Source: Apricaphanius iberus (lineage: Eukaryota > Chordata > Actinopteri > Cyprinodontiformes > Aphaniidae). From it: 64,000 bases of DNA. Made by a program: the position numbers and the translations under genes. The stretch's first letter is position 1, and each line of letters opens with the position of its first letter. Below the pieces are notes generated by a model that saw nothing but the letters and a program-made list of their open reading frames with translations, had not been told where the DNA came from and did not search any database. Shown piece by piece: positions 34,856 through 46,674 of this stretch. Location: positions 325,001 to 389,000 of the forward strand of contig JAPXFQ010000812.1 of assembly GCA_028564705.1 (NCBI GenBank). Direction: 5' to 3'.

Positions 34856-37636
34856 AAGTGACCTTGCATCTATCTAGCACATTTATTTTAAATTATCCTT
34901 CTCTGTTGCACTTTTTTTATCTGAGTATGGTATTTTTTATTTGTTTTAAATTTGCTCGAACTGTACATACTCTTATTCTTATTTTTCCATTTTTATATAT
35001 TTACCTGAGTTTGAATATGCATGTTTCCATTTACCGTTCACTTCTTACTTGTACACCTGAATTTCCCCACTGTGAGACAATAAGAGACATTTTTATATTA
35101 ATTTCCTTTTTATCACTACTTTTGATACAGAGCTGTTCCCTTTTTTTAGATATTGCATGTAGAATAAAGGATGATGCATCAAATATATTTTTTATGTGGG
35201 CCGCTCCTAAGTCATTGATGAATAAACTTGGAGCTTTTTAGTTTTTTTTTGTTTCTTTGTTGTACATCTTGTTACTTTGTTCCAGTCAGAAACTCTACAT
35301 CAAACTACTGGATTGTAAAACAGGATTTGTTTTATTGATGAGGTTTAGTTGGTTCTTTGCTTTCATGGTTGTCTGTCTTGATTAAAGATTATTTTCCTGA
35401 AAAAGATATGGAAATACAAACTAAATACAAATAAAAAGTACTTTAACTGGATTAATTTAGGCAAAAATCACACAAAAGTAAGAGAAAACATCTAAAGAAA
35501 ATAATTTTCTCTCCTACCATCGTAAATGTAAATATGCAGTTTGCTAACCTCCAATCACTATTCATATATTTAAGATAACACATTTTCTAGATTTAAAAAA
35601 AAATGTTCTACTGCAACTTGATGTGTGGTGCATTTCAACAATATTAGTAGAATATGGACATCTTAGTGACCTCGTTCTGGACATGCTGCAGCTTTATTAA
35701 GTCTGACTCTGGAATATGCTGCCTGCATAGAGCAGAAAGCGGTGCATGTACCCCCCGCACACATTAAGTTTTTCACAAAAAAGAGAAATATAATTCACAA
35801 TAATTTAGCCTAATAGTAATTAACTCTGTAACAGCCAAAGACTTTACGTATTTTTTTTTCCTTAATTAGCCAAAAACGCATAACACATGTTCCTCCTTTC
35901 TCTAGCTGTGGCGCAGGTCATGGCACAAACAGAAGTGGCCACAAAGTCCTCATTTGAATACTGCTCCTTGCGCCTGTTATGACTTGCTCACACCGTCTCA
36001 GTAGATCACCAGCAAGTGAAGGAATCTTGATCAATCAGGCCCCTATAGTTTTAAAAGGAGAATACAAAGTGCAGTACTGTAATTGAAAAGGATTTTCTTT
36101 TTATACATTAACTTGGTTGAAAATTGGTTTTTTTCTCACTATTGTATTAATGCAGTCAAATTAAAAGTGATTTTTATCAGGGGTGCCAATAAGTATGTGG
36201 TTTAAGTGGGGGGGCTCTAAATGTTAGTCATGTACTTCTTACTTTTATGTATGAGCCATTAGCGTCATCTCATACGCTGTACCATTTTGCATGGGGGGGG
36301 GGGCTGCCAGGGCCCTGAGTTATACTTAATGATTTGAGAACAATCAAACATTGTTATGTTGCGGTCATGAATCTGCCTGCCTGCTGTTCTCAATATGTCA
36401 AGGGGATTACTCAGCCTTCTCTCTAAGAAAAACACAGCCAGAAAATGTCTTAATTCAAGGACTGATAACTAAGTTATCTACACTAAGTTGTCTTTTCTTC
36501 TGATATAATGCAAACTTTGGGAATGGAAACAGCTTATTTGGAAACATAAAGCTAAAAACTAGTAAATCAACAAATGTCCTTGTGCTGCATTTGTCTTTCT
36601 GTCTTAAAAAGGGGAGATGAAGTTTATCGGCTTTCGTTGCTTCATTTTGAGGAGGCTTGAATTCATTTCACATTAGTGTGGAGACAATGCCCTTGCTTTT
36701 TGCTCAGCAATGTTTCTTTTTGTTCTCAGGTTGCCGCTTTTCAGTTATGGTAAAGACCTCAGATGCTGACATTCAGTTGATGAGCTGGAACACAGGATTA
36801 GCTTTATATACCATGAGGGTCTGCTCCTAAAAGGTGTGTTAATTTCCGGTGCTTTATTAAAGCCATTTAAACTCCCACCTCTGTGACTGACGGAGGGCTG
36901 TGAGTGGAATACTGAGCTGCTAGCAGACCTTTGTGTTGCTCTGTGACCTTCACCGAAAATGCAAGAAATGTGAGCGAGCTTGTGATTCGAACAGGTCGTA
37001 TTGATCACTTTCTGCAGAGCAAACTGCTATGCAATTTATGCCTTGCGGGTGGTGAGGAGGGGTTTTTTTGTTCCCTAATTGCAGCACAGAAATGGTCACG
37101 AAAAAAGCGTCCACAAGTCTGCAGAAATGGATAGATCTAAAGGAATACAGGTTGCTTCTTCTTTTTTTCTTGTTTGAATCTAATCTCTTAAAAACGTGGT
37201 TTCATTCTTTAAAGATCCAGGTCTCTTTGTAACTTGAAGGCTAAATATGAATTAGCTAAATAGACATAAATTATTAAGAATTGACCATAAATCATAATCT
37301 TGAATGCATTTTTTAAATTTGTCACATGCAGTCGGCTGGTATCATGGTGTAACCAACAATTTTATAAGCTATGGTTTCTAAACCAAACATTCCTCCATCA
37401 TACCAATCCTGTGATTAAGAGTCCTTGTAAAAGGCATGCAAGAGAGAGTTCAGAGTAAATGGAGTATTTTGCTGCTCTCTACAGAATAGTGGAGCATAAA
37501 ACTCCCCCTCCCACACCTACTGCTGTATACAGCTATTAAGCAGTGTGAAAGAAAGCTTTTAAGAAAATAAACTTAGCCTTTCTAGATTATTTTCTACAGA
37601 AAAATAACATTAATTGTATGGAAACTAAAGAACTAA
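34856..37636. other. Intron 1 sequence; T-rich stretch and an 11-G run
   Basis: 34856-35250 is T-rich with a long chance open frame of low complexity. An 11-G run lies at 36293-36303, similar to the one at 2996. No exon or repeat family was recognised in the remainder. Confidence 0.4.
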
Positions 37637-37737
37637 ACATTGACATGTGATAAGAGGAAGCTGGAATTGAACCCATAACCCTCAAATTGCAAGATAACTA
37701 CTCTACCAACCGATCCACAGTTCATCCATAAATTCTC
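37637..37737 (-). repeat. tRNA-derived SINE head, minus strand
   Basis: Read on the minus strand, the segment has an A-box-like ATCGGTTGGTAGAG and a B-box-like GGGTTCAATTCC about 30 bp later, followed by AGCTTCCTCTTATCACATG. This is the order and spacing of an RNA polymerase III promoter in a tRNA-derived SINE. It is not a functional tRNA, because the acceptor and anticodon stems do not close. Confidence 0.6.
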
Positions 37738-38429
37738 CTATTATAAAGATTTTTTCTGTCTTTTTTTAAATTTAATTCCATTTGCAAAATATCTTAGAAA
37801 TATTTTTCCAGAATTTTAATAATTGGTTAATGGAATTGGTTAACTTTAAACAATACTGATACAAGTGCATTAGAATGGTACCTGCCGAGTGTTTCAAGGC
37901 CCTCCATGATCTTCTACAGTTAATCCATTAAGTCAAATTAATTTCATATTTAGGAAGAACAGTCATGCAACTCAAGATACGGAGAAACTTTAGGTCATCT
38001 TTAAAAGAAAGTACATTTTCTCTCATTTACATGGTTTATATTTCAGGGCAGAATAAATATGATCCGGTCTTTAGCCTGTTTCAAACCTATTTATTTTAAA
38101 CTTAATGGTTCAAAAACACACAACTGGTTCTGGAGCAAACTTAGATGAAGTCAAATAGGAAAGACTGCTCTTCGTTACAATTTTCTTATTGTTATTGTCC
38201 TTGTTTTTATGGTTTGCAAAGCTACATTTAAACAAACACCAACACTTTTGGAACCACGATCGTTGCTTTAAACACCTCAACTCTAAAGTACAATGGTTTC
38301 ATGATTTGTGCTTAGGTTGCATGTTGTTGCACGAACTCCTCTGTTTACCCAAGTTTCCTAGAGTCAAGAGTGAAACCGAGTGAGAGTCAGTTGTGAGACC
38401 ATCTGTATGACAAGCAGAGTCATCAACAG
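37738..38429. other. Intron 1 sequence, nothing recognised
   Basis: AT-rich intronic DNA with no identifiable element. Confidence 0.4.
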
Positions 38430-38615
38430 GACAATGATCTGAAAAACAAGAGGAAATCTACAATAGAATGGGTAAAAATGTGTTGCAATGGCCTAGTCAA
38501 AGTCCAGCCCTCAGGCTGATGTAAATGCAATGGTGGGACAATCAGTAGCCTGAAACGAATGTCTGTAATTCTTAGTTGGCTGAAGCGATAGTGAAAAGAA
38601 GTGTTATGCCTGATT
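38430..38615 (+). mobile_element. Tc1-like transposase C-terminal fragment
   Basis: TGGCCTAGTCAAAGTCCAGC at 38490-38509 is the DNA behind the conserved WP.QSPDLNP-type motif that carries the last catalytic region of Tc1 transposases. The flanking 100 bp fits the same family but is heavily decayed. Confidence 0.5.
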
Positions 38616-39318
38616 TTTTTCTTGCTTTTGAAGTGTGTTAACCTTTGCACTACTGTTAGTTAACGTTTCTTCAAAGGATTTAAGAAGTTTACTGAGATAG
38701 GTGCTCTCCAGATTTAGTTTAGCATAAGAAAATAACCTGAGGGGAATATTTTATACCAAAGACAGCTTCCGAGCAGCTCTGCATTGATAAAAAGTTGCTG
38801 TGTGGCTTTTCCAGCTTTATAATTTGTTGCCAGTCTTTACCAAGATGTATGGTGAAAGCGGCGCCTGCTGCACACGACGAGGCAGTCAACTGGGACGAGG
38901 CAAAATCAGGTCGTTTCTATCTGCAAAAAGGAAAGCGAAAGTGTGCTCATCCTGGAAGGGAAATGCTATTAATATACTGAATATCTCCCAAAGTCACGAA
39001 GTTCTGGGAAAGTGGACTGTGTGTTTGCATTAGGTTGACATCGACACAGTTAAAGTGCCCCTTTATTTTCTTGAAGAAAATGCAGTGCCTGTCTCTGTGC
39101 CTTGGGTGTTACTTTACCTCACGTCACGCTTAATAAATGGGACTTTAGGATGAGTCCAATGCAGATCATTTTCTGTACCTTGTGTTCTACTTTACTGAAA
39201 ACCCAATTCCACTGAACCCGTGGCTCTCTTTAGGAGTTCCTTTCTGTTGTACTCTCAAACCTCTGAGGCACGGGAATCATTTAAGGTTTGACGATGTATA
39301 CGTGTGGTTTCCTTCCAG
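38616..39318. other. 3' part of intron 1
   Basis: No repeat was recognised. The intron ends at 39318 with a GGTTTCCTTCCAG polypyrimidine-AG acceptor. Confidence 0.5.
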
Positions 39319-39476
39319 AGCTCTGGCAGACATTCTGAGACAACAAGGACCGGTTTCAGGATCGCAGTTTGAACAAGAAAACATTGCGGCGATTGATGGC
39401 TCTCCCAAAGATGAGACACCTGTCCGGACATCAAAGAATCACTACACACCTGTTCATGCAAAGACATCGAACCACG
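39319..39476 (+). CDS. shisa6: Shisa6-type protein, coding exon 2 (proximal cytoplasmic tail)
   Basis: This 158-nt exon completes the split Arg codon of exon 1 (AG plus A) and continues in frame. It begins ALADILRQQGPV and contains NIAAIDGSPKDETPVRTS and KNHYTPV. These motifs are in the membrane-proximal cytoplasmic tail of vertebrate Shisa6 as I remember it (there with SPKENTPVR and KNHYTPVR). The acceptor is CCTTCCAG and the donor is CCACG/GTAGGC. The exon ends in phase 1, which matches exon 3. The tail holds Ser/Thr residues before Pro that could be phosphorylated; this is inference. The 3' reading beyond 39476 stays open by chance to 39625 but lies past the donor. Confidence 0.9.
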
Positions 39477-40499
39477 GTAGGCAAATCTGCCATGCCTTCA
39501 TACAGATTAATAACATTAAATGTAAGAAAAATGTTTTATTTTTGCTTTCAAAGGAGGTTGACATGGGTCTGTTGAAGTACACGTCCTTTGATTTGCTGGA
39601 TTCTTTTTCCGCTTACATACATTAGTTTCAATTCCCTCAGTATTTCTTATGGTAATATATAAGAAATAACATGGCCCTTTATGGGTTCTCCATTTCACTC
39701 CCATAAGCCCTCTCATCATTGGTTCTGAATTGATTTACCAGTATTTATCTTAAATGGCCAACAGAAGCTTTCAGTCCAGAGAGTATCCAGCCCTTTCTTC
39801 TACTTTTCTTTTTTTTCCCAGCGGGTCTCCAGATCCCTGCTCTTGGGATCAGCTCACTCTCTAACTGACCTAGTATGGTGTCCCAGATTCATCGTCATTA
39901 TTGTCTTTATCTGCAGCTCCTTCTAGCATTGATTTGATGAGTTGATGCAATACTGAATGTAATCTTTCTAACAACTTTCTGAGGCAACACAAGCTATTTG
40001 CTGGTAAATCTGAAACTAAAACAAAAATTATAATGATGCATTATATTTCTAGACACCTCCCAATACACCCAAGGTGCCCATTGTATATAAGACAAGAAAA
40101 TAAATCAATGCAGCGTAAAAGACACCCATCAAAATAGTAAAAATGTAATAACCCAGTAAGTGGAGCAATGAGGTCGTTCCAGTTTAAGGGAATATAACTG
40201 TCTGATACGATTTTCTTGGTGTCTTGAGGCAATGACATTCAACACTCGGATAAGTTAGCTCCTTTAAGTCTTACACCAGTGGGCTGGAAAAAAAGAATGT
40301 TTGTTTTCTTCAGGTCAGGGGTTACTCTAAGCCTCATGTAAAGGTGTTCATGTATCCTGATCTATTCGGATGGAGCAGGAGATGGAGAGACAAATTGGAG
40401 CCTCATGTTTAGTTATGCTGGTGCTACTACAGGAGAAAAGGAAAATAAAGACCTGAATCAAAAATGGAAGATCCAATTTGACCAGTCTGTCTACCTTTT
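39477..40499. other. 5' part of intron 2, nothing recognised
   Basis: Intron 2 runs 39477-48135 (8659 bp). This first part carries no recognised repeat. Confidence 0.45.
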
Positions 40500-40810
40500 C
40501 AGCTTTATCAATAGGTCATGAGAGGTGGACAATGACTGGATGGAGGCGGCTAAATGAACCCCTCCCCTTTTAAAGGATCATTTGAGGGTGTTTGGTCATG
40601 TGATCAGGATGTCTCCAGGGTCCCTCTCTTTGGAGATTTTCTGGGTCCATCTAAGTGGGAGGAATTCCAGGGGCAGATCCGGGATTATACTTCCCTTTTG
40701 AGCTGGGATTGCCTTGGAATCCCCAAGAAGAAGCTGTAGAGTGTCGCTGGGGGTTTTCTCCTGAACTTCCCCTGCAGGAAATATTGGATGGGTGGAGGTT
40801 AATCTGGAAA
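40500..40810 (+). mobile_element. Non-LTR retrotransposon 3' end in intron 2
   Basis: The + strand open frame 40554-40739 reads GCVWSC-like sequence, then FGDFLGPSKW, RDYTSLLSWDCLGIPKKKL. This fits the C-terminal end (RDY.S.LAWE.LGIP) of the LINE family seen inverted at 18541. The element closes near 40785 with a degenerate GGATGGGTGG tail. It is 5' truncated. Confidence 0.65.
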
Positions 40811-42479
40811 GCTAAGTATTGATGGAGGATTTAAAGGAGCTGAGAGACTCTGATAACTTTGTGTCTTGGGGCAAAGTGAAAGTGAAAATGGAGGACCTAA
40901 AAGTGCATCTGTGTGTTCATGTGAAGCAATTTAACAGGCTGACAAGGTTGGTATTGGCTTGAAGGTAAGAAGTAAATGATGCGGTACTGTTTGCAGAGCC
41001 AATGCAGTTGCTGAAGACAGGAGTTGTATACCTGAAGTAGAGGGTTCTAGAAATCATTCAGGTGGCTGAGTTTTTAACTAGCTGGGTGTTAGCCAAACAA
41101 AAGTGGAACTGGTTGTAACATTTAAAGAAAAACATATAAGAGACAATAACCAAGCAAGATCCAAACAAAGACCCTTGTGGTACACCAAAAGAGATGGACT
41201 GAATGTGATTCAAATGATTTCTCATGATTATGTTTGATTTTTCTCTAATTTATTCTGTCAAATTCTTTATTTCTGTGGAGGATCATCGAGACAGTTTATG
41301 CGGTACACACAAATACACAGAATGTATCAATGTTTTCCTGTAAACAGAAGTTGAAGGGTGTTTGTGAACTGTTTTCCCTGAGCAGAATTTCTAACCCTTG
41401 ACCTTCTAACCTTCTAACATCTGACTGCTACAGGCAGTTATGCACGCTGTTTCAAGTAATATTTTTAAACTTGGCAGACTGTTCATTAGCTCATCATGTT
41501 TTTACTCGAAATAGTTAAAATATGTCTAAATGATCAGTATGGCAAAATGTTAAATTGCACATTTAATCGCAGCTTCCTTTTGTAAATATGTATTCCAACT
41601 TGTGTCGAGCACACTTTAAAGGTAACACTTAATGAAAGACCTTCAATCAAAAAGGTAAAACTACCCAAGTAAATTACAAAACAAATTGGAACTCAGTAGT
41701 CATGAAAGAACAGCTAATACAGCAGAAAAACATACCTAAATAAGAAATATAAAAACATAAAATAATGAATAAAAGATTTTAAAATGTGCACGATATTGTC
41801 CTGCTATTGCTCAAGCAACAGCAGGACGTCACACTGAAGTGATGAACGTCTTTGAATCTGGGGTGTTAGTGGCGAGACGTGACTCACATCACACATTTTG
41901 ACAAGAATTTTATAAACAAAGAATTCATGAAGTGAAGAAATATTTATCACAGCTTATTGCCTCCCCCTGAAACACCAGTTATTTAGTTAGAGATCTTGTG
42001 GGTCTCAGATGAAAGGATTATTCTGAGGAAGTTAGACAAAAATTATAAAATATTGATATTTCTCACTAAGTTAATGTTTTACCTTACTGACATAAAATCT
42101 GAATAAAAGCACATTTTTGAAAGTTGGAAAAGTACAAATACAATATAGATAATTCTTAATAAGGTAAAAAATGAAAAAGTACCAGGAACAACATTTCTGT
42201 GTGAAGTGTTAAACCACAAATTCAGCTAAAAGCGTCAAGTAAGACATGGAGAAAAAGGCAGAAATAATGTGATTTTATAAACAAGAAACAATACATGTCA
42301 AAAAATATTTAGTGACAGAGATGTGGTTAAAATTTGGGAGACAAAGAGAAACTGACTGAAAGAGTTTGTTCATTATATCTAAAGACGTTTTTGTATTTTG
42401 GGTTTAGCGGCTGTTTTGATACAAGATTAACTGATTCACTTCCTAAAATAGGTGACATTATGAGGAGAGAACATGATGG
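40811..42479. other. Intron 2 sequence, nothing recognised
   Basis: AT-rich intronic DNA without identified elements or exon-like open segments. Confidence 0.4.
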
Positions 42480-43050
42480 GGAAATGTTTAAGAAACATCC
42501 ATAGACAGTCGGTCGAGAATTTAAATCTCAGGTGAAAATGGGTCTTCCTGATGGAAGACGACCCTCAGCATCCAGCCAGAGTGGTTGGGAAGTGGCTTTA
42601 GGACAACAAGTCCATGTTTTGGTATAGCCGTCACAAAGTCCTGATCTCAATACTAGAGAGAATTTGTGGGTAGAAGAGACAAACGAGTGAGATGCCCTAC
42701 AGACCTCACCCACTTTCACCAGTTCTGTCAGGATCAGGAGGAATGGATCAGAACTGCGGCAAACCATTGTGAGAAGCTTGTGGAAGGAAACCCAAAATAT
42801 TTCATCCAAGTTATAAAGCTCAAAGATAGTGAGGAAATGTATGTAAACTTCTGATTTTGAAGACACTAATAAATATTCTTTGACATATAATTTCTCTTAT
42901 TATTGTGACATTTAACAAATAGAAATAATTCTGGTAATTCTGACAGACCTAAAAAGAGAAAAGTTTGGTCTTATTTAACTTCAGACTGTGAGGGGAAAAA
43001 AGGGAGTCTGTCTTTTTGTTTGATGTATGTCAACTTCTGGTTCTAACTAT
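42480..43050 (+). mobile_element. Tc1-like transposon relic, 3' half
   Basis: The + strand carries the C-terminal half of a Tc1 transposase in pieces. These include a LWVEETNE-like block near 42665-42690, HQFCQDQEEWI.TAANHCEKLV in frame at 42720-42785 and a MYVNF-like end near 42838. The terminal repeat follows, closing near 43045 with GTATGTCAACTTCTGG, the known end type of one teleost Tc1 family. The 5' half is missing. Confidence 0.7.
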
Positions 43051-44204
43051 ATTAGAGGTTTCCTTGTACTTTTCAACTTTTTAACTTTGGGTTATTATTA
43101 CAAATATTTACTTTTTAATATTGAAATTGAACGTTAAAATGTGGTATTTATAGTTTATTTGGGATTTAAATGATTTAGAAAAATTATATTAGCAAAATGA
43201 GGTATAGAATAGTAAGTTTCTACTTCTATCTGCTCCTCTTTTGCAAGTTTGATATGTTTTCTCTTGCTGTCTTTCTGTCTTTTAACTTACGATCCAAACA
43301 AATCAATAAATGAAAAAATAACATCCAGAAAATACATTTAGGTATTTGCCATCTCGTTTGTGTGTTGTGTGTTATTAGTCAACTTTAATAAGCTGTATTT
43401 CAACACATGAAGGACAATTTTGAGGCATTTTAAATTAAAAGTAAAACAAAAAAAGACAGAGACATGTAGCCCACATGCAGTATAACACTGGAATCACTTT
43501 TTATGTCCTGCCTGATACTGATGAAATCGGTTGTGTTCTGCGGATAGGAGGGCGCTCCCCCTTAACATTCCCAGAGTGAACATTATTGCCTCAATTTCCC
43601 AGAGTCTTAGTCTGTTCTCTCATTTTGTGTCCTGCAATTTCTATGTTGCTGTGAAATAAGGTGACAAATGTCTTCCGCACATCGCCGGCAGTGAATGAAA
43701 TCCTCCCCGCAGGACTCTCACAGCAGCTGAGCTCATTTTGGTTTTCTATGGTGCAACACTGGGATCAACTGTTCAAACAATAAGATCAAAGTGAGTCATT
43801 TAGTCTGTTAAACAGGAATCTGAGATTTTTGGGGGGTCTGTTGTCTCTGAAGGTTTTGTCATTACAGCCAGATTAACACTAGTGGTTTTTAGTTACTCTT
43901 TTGGAAGGCAACCCAGTCTTTTCCTTGGACCCTTTCCCAGATAAATTTAAAACCTCTTCTTTAGATGCCCACATTCAGAAACAATAACATATTTGATGGT
44001 TGGATGGGAAACAGTCGAAGCAGAATTTTAAGTGACTCTTGGATATATTCCACCTTCTGTCTGTGATTTTATTTAATCTTATACTTTTAGGTTAGGTATA
44101 AAAGTCAGACAAATTCATGGTATGGCACTTGGATCTCCTCTCAGTGGGGTGTGCCTGGAAACCCTCCAAAAGGAAACACAGGAGACAGATCAGACATGAA
44201 CCGC
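43051..44204. other. Intron 2 sequence, nothing recognised
   Basis: No exon or firm repeat was seen. A GGGCGCTCCCCC motif near 43550 may mark an old MITE. Confidence 0.4.
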
Positions 44205-44310
44205 ATCTCATGACGACGAAGGTGGAACATGAACAGAGAGCTTTGTTTTAAGGTGCAGTTCATTCTTCATCACGACAGACTGGAGCAAACAATCATTTAC
44301 TGCTTGAAGA
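44205..44310 (-). pseudogene. Small inverted LINE reverse-transcriptase fragment
   Basis: CAGTTCATTCTTCATCACGA at 44258-44277 is the reverse complement of GTGATGAAGAATGAACTG found at 28588-28605. Both therefore come from the same segment of the LINE family. The similarity fades outside about 40 bp. Confidence 0.5.
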
Positions 44311-44519
44311 CGCCAACAGCACCAATTAATATGCAAAAAGCAAAACGATGTTGAAGGGGAACCTACATCCGACACTTCCTATGCTTTGACTTCTTGTTCA
44401 TGAACATCTTTAAACACAATATCTGCTTCCTGTTTCTCCTGCCCCTGACATAGGGGACTATTAATTATAGAAGCATATGGGTAAAATATTTAAAATCAAA
44501 ATGGATAAGAAGAAATGCT

Positions 44520-44880
44520 TTTTCATTTTTGAAATCTAGATGCTATTCTTGAGTAATAAATGAAATTAAAAAGAAAAGATGTAAACTGCTTTTTCATTTC
44601 CAATTCAACATAGCTCATTGTGTAACTTTATTAAAATGAAAAACAAAAGACCTTTTAAAATTTAAATTTCAAATAATACACCAATAAAATAGCTACAAAA
44701 TTCAATTTCACATGTAAAAGTTGAAAATACAAATGCTACTTTCAACCCATGAATGAAATAAAAAAGAAATCACAAAATCTGCGTTACCAATTTTCCAGTT
44801 CAACTTTGCTCATTGTCTGACCTAATTAAAATGATAAAGAAAAGTATATGGCTTTTTACCTTTCATGTCTGACCACACAG
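44520..44880. repeat. AT-rich degenerate tandem duplication, period about 195 bp
   Basis: The stretch around 44590-44650 (TTTTTCATTTCCAATTCAAC, then TAGCTCATTG, then ATTAAAATGA) recurs at 44785-44845 (ATTTTCCAGTTCAAC, TTTGCTCATTG, ATTAAAATGA). The offset is 195 bp, measured from the two TCATTG cores at 44615 and 44810. Confidence 0.6.
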
Positions 44881-46227
44881 AAAGTGTAAAATAATTCAAA
44901 AATATTCACGATACCACATGAAATAAGTCAGTGTTCGTTCTTCTTCTACTGCTGCAGTTAGTTGAACGCTCCAACAAACGACATGGCGCCCCCTAGTTGC
45001 CGTACCACAATTCTTGTGAGGTGTCAGATTGTTGTGAAAATGGCTTGGAGCAAAAACCATAAACTTGAGTGAGGTTTAAACAATGCTAAGGAAAATTAGT
45101 TTTAATTAATATGTAATCCTATATTCCTCGGTTTGACGTTTCACTTCAAGATGTAGTACAGTGGATATAGAATCTATGCAGAATCTATTATATAGCCGCC
45201 AGTATGATGTCAACATGATTTTATTTTCTTGGTCTTTTCTTTTAAGAATCCAAATGCTATGAAACATAAGCTATTTTAGCTGAAAATCATAAAAATTCTG
45301 CTTGTAATGATTTTTTTCTTATTAATTCTAAATTAAAAGTTATGGTCACAACAGTAATAATTTTTTAATCATACTCCAGGTTTTATTAGAAAACATAATA
45401 AATAAAGACGCAGCACTGCTGAGGTGTAAAACTGTGCTGTGATGAAATCCGGGACTAATGGTCCCCAGGTGTTTCTTCTCATTATGATAATTTGGATTGC
45501 GGTTCGATCTAAGCTTCCCCTGGCCCAGAGGTCTGAGTGATGTTATTGACTCTGAAGTGGTTCCATGGAGATGGAGGCATTTAACTGTTGACTAGTTAAT
45601 ATAGAGAGGCTCTAACGGAGAACAGAATGAAAAAGAAAGGTGATTTAAAGGACCTTCTCCTCACAATTTTATTTTTTTGTCCTCTTTTGGTCTGCTGGAT
45701 GTCACCTTCTTTAATTTCCTTACAAGTCCTGCTCTGTGATTGACAGCTCAATTGAGCGCTGCTTTTGTACAAGCTAGGACCTAGTCCTGTCTTTGTGTTC
45801 AAACTGGCCTTTCAGTTACAGCACATTCAGTGTTGCAGTGCTATAGGGCAAACTGCAATACAGACAATTACGCAAAAGGAAAACTCAGAAGAGGGGTTCT
45901 TCTGTGATGGTTTTTACCAACTTTTTCCCAATTTACTAAAAAAACTAATGTAGCAAATAGAAAATCAACAAATTGACTCTATAACAAACAGAGAACCAGT
46001 TGAATTATTTAGGAGTGGTGTTCTATGGCAAATGTTTAAGATGTAGTTCTTGGCTTTGGGTCAATTAAGCCTATTAACCCCATATTGGCTTTTCATATTT
46101 TTTATGAAGTGTTTATTCAAAGGAAATAAGACAAAGTCAGTTTTTTCAAATCTAATCAAAAAAGAGGTAGACAGTTTTTTATCACAAGCAAAACAAGAAC
46201 AACAGACAATTTTAATGATTTTTAACT
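44881..46227. other. Intron 2 sequence, little recognised
   Basis: CATGGCGCCCCCTAGT at 44983-44998 resembles the end of a common teleost MITE. Otherwise no gene or repeat was identified. Confidence 0.4.
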
Positions 46228-46330
46228 AGGGCCGGGACTTTAATGTGTTGATAAAGATTAATTAATTACACAAAAATAACGCGTTAAAAGTTTTAAACGT
46301 ATTTTAATCGCACCTATTTATGCACCGCAG
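46228..46330. mobile_element. Left end of a hAT-like MITE
   Basis: TAGGGCCGGGACTTTAATG at 46228 followed by GATTAATTAATTACAC and AACGCGTTAAAAG is a well-known teleost MITE end. The right end is not adjacent, so this is a truncated copy. Confidence 0.6.
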
Positions 46331-46674
46331 CCTTTCAGTGCTGGTGCGCAAAGAAAGGCGCAGATCCCGTTTCATGTCCGCTAAGCCGCGTGCTGTCATT
46401 CCTCCAGCAGCTGAAGGACAGAAATCTGCGCTGCTGAAGTTTTCACACACTTTAGTATATTGATTGCTTTCTGATCAATACATTTACTATTTATGTGAAC
46501 AGTGGTTGGTGATAAATCAGTATGCAGAGAACTGAACGTTTAGCCTGACATGGTAAAGTTATCAAGTATGGTATCAATCTGATATACAGTATAAAGACCA
46601 TTTCCAAAAAAAATGAATATTATGGAAAACTTTATTCATTTCCAAAATGTCATTCAAAGTGATACATTTTCATA
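46331..46674. other. Intron 2 sequence with an old repeat end at 46570-46672
   Basis: 46590-46640 (CCATTTCCAAAAAAAATGAA, TATTATGGAAAAC) resembles a teleost transposon end containing ATATTATGGAAAA. The Tc1 element that follows has inserted right at its edge. Confidence 0.4.

Noticed and set aside
34849..35241. 130-codon + strand open frame in intron 1
   Set aside because: It is T-rich with Phe/Leu/Ile/Ser bias, has no splice-site context, and looks like a chance reading.
37637..37737. tRNA gene
   Set aside because: A- and B-box-like sequences are present, but the cloverleaf stems do not pair, so it is a SINE head and not a tRNA.
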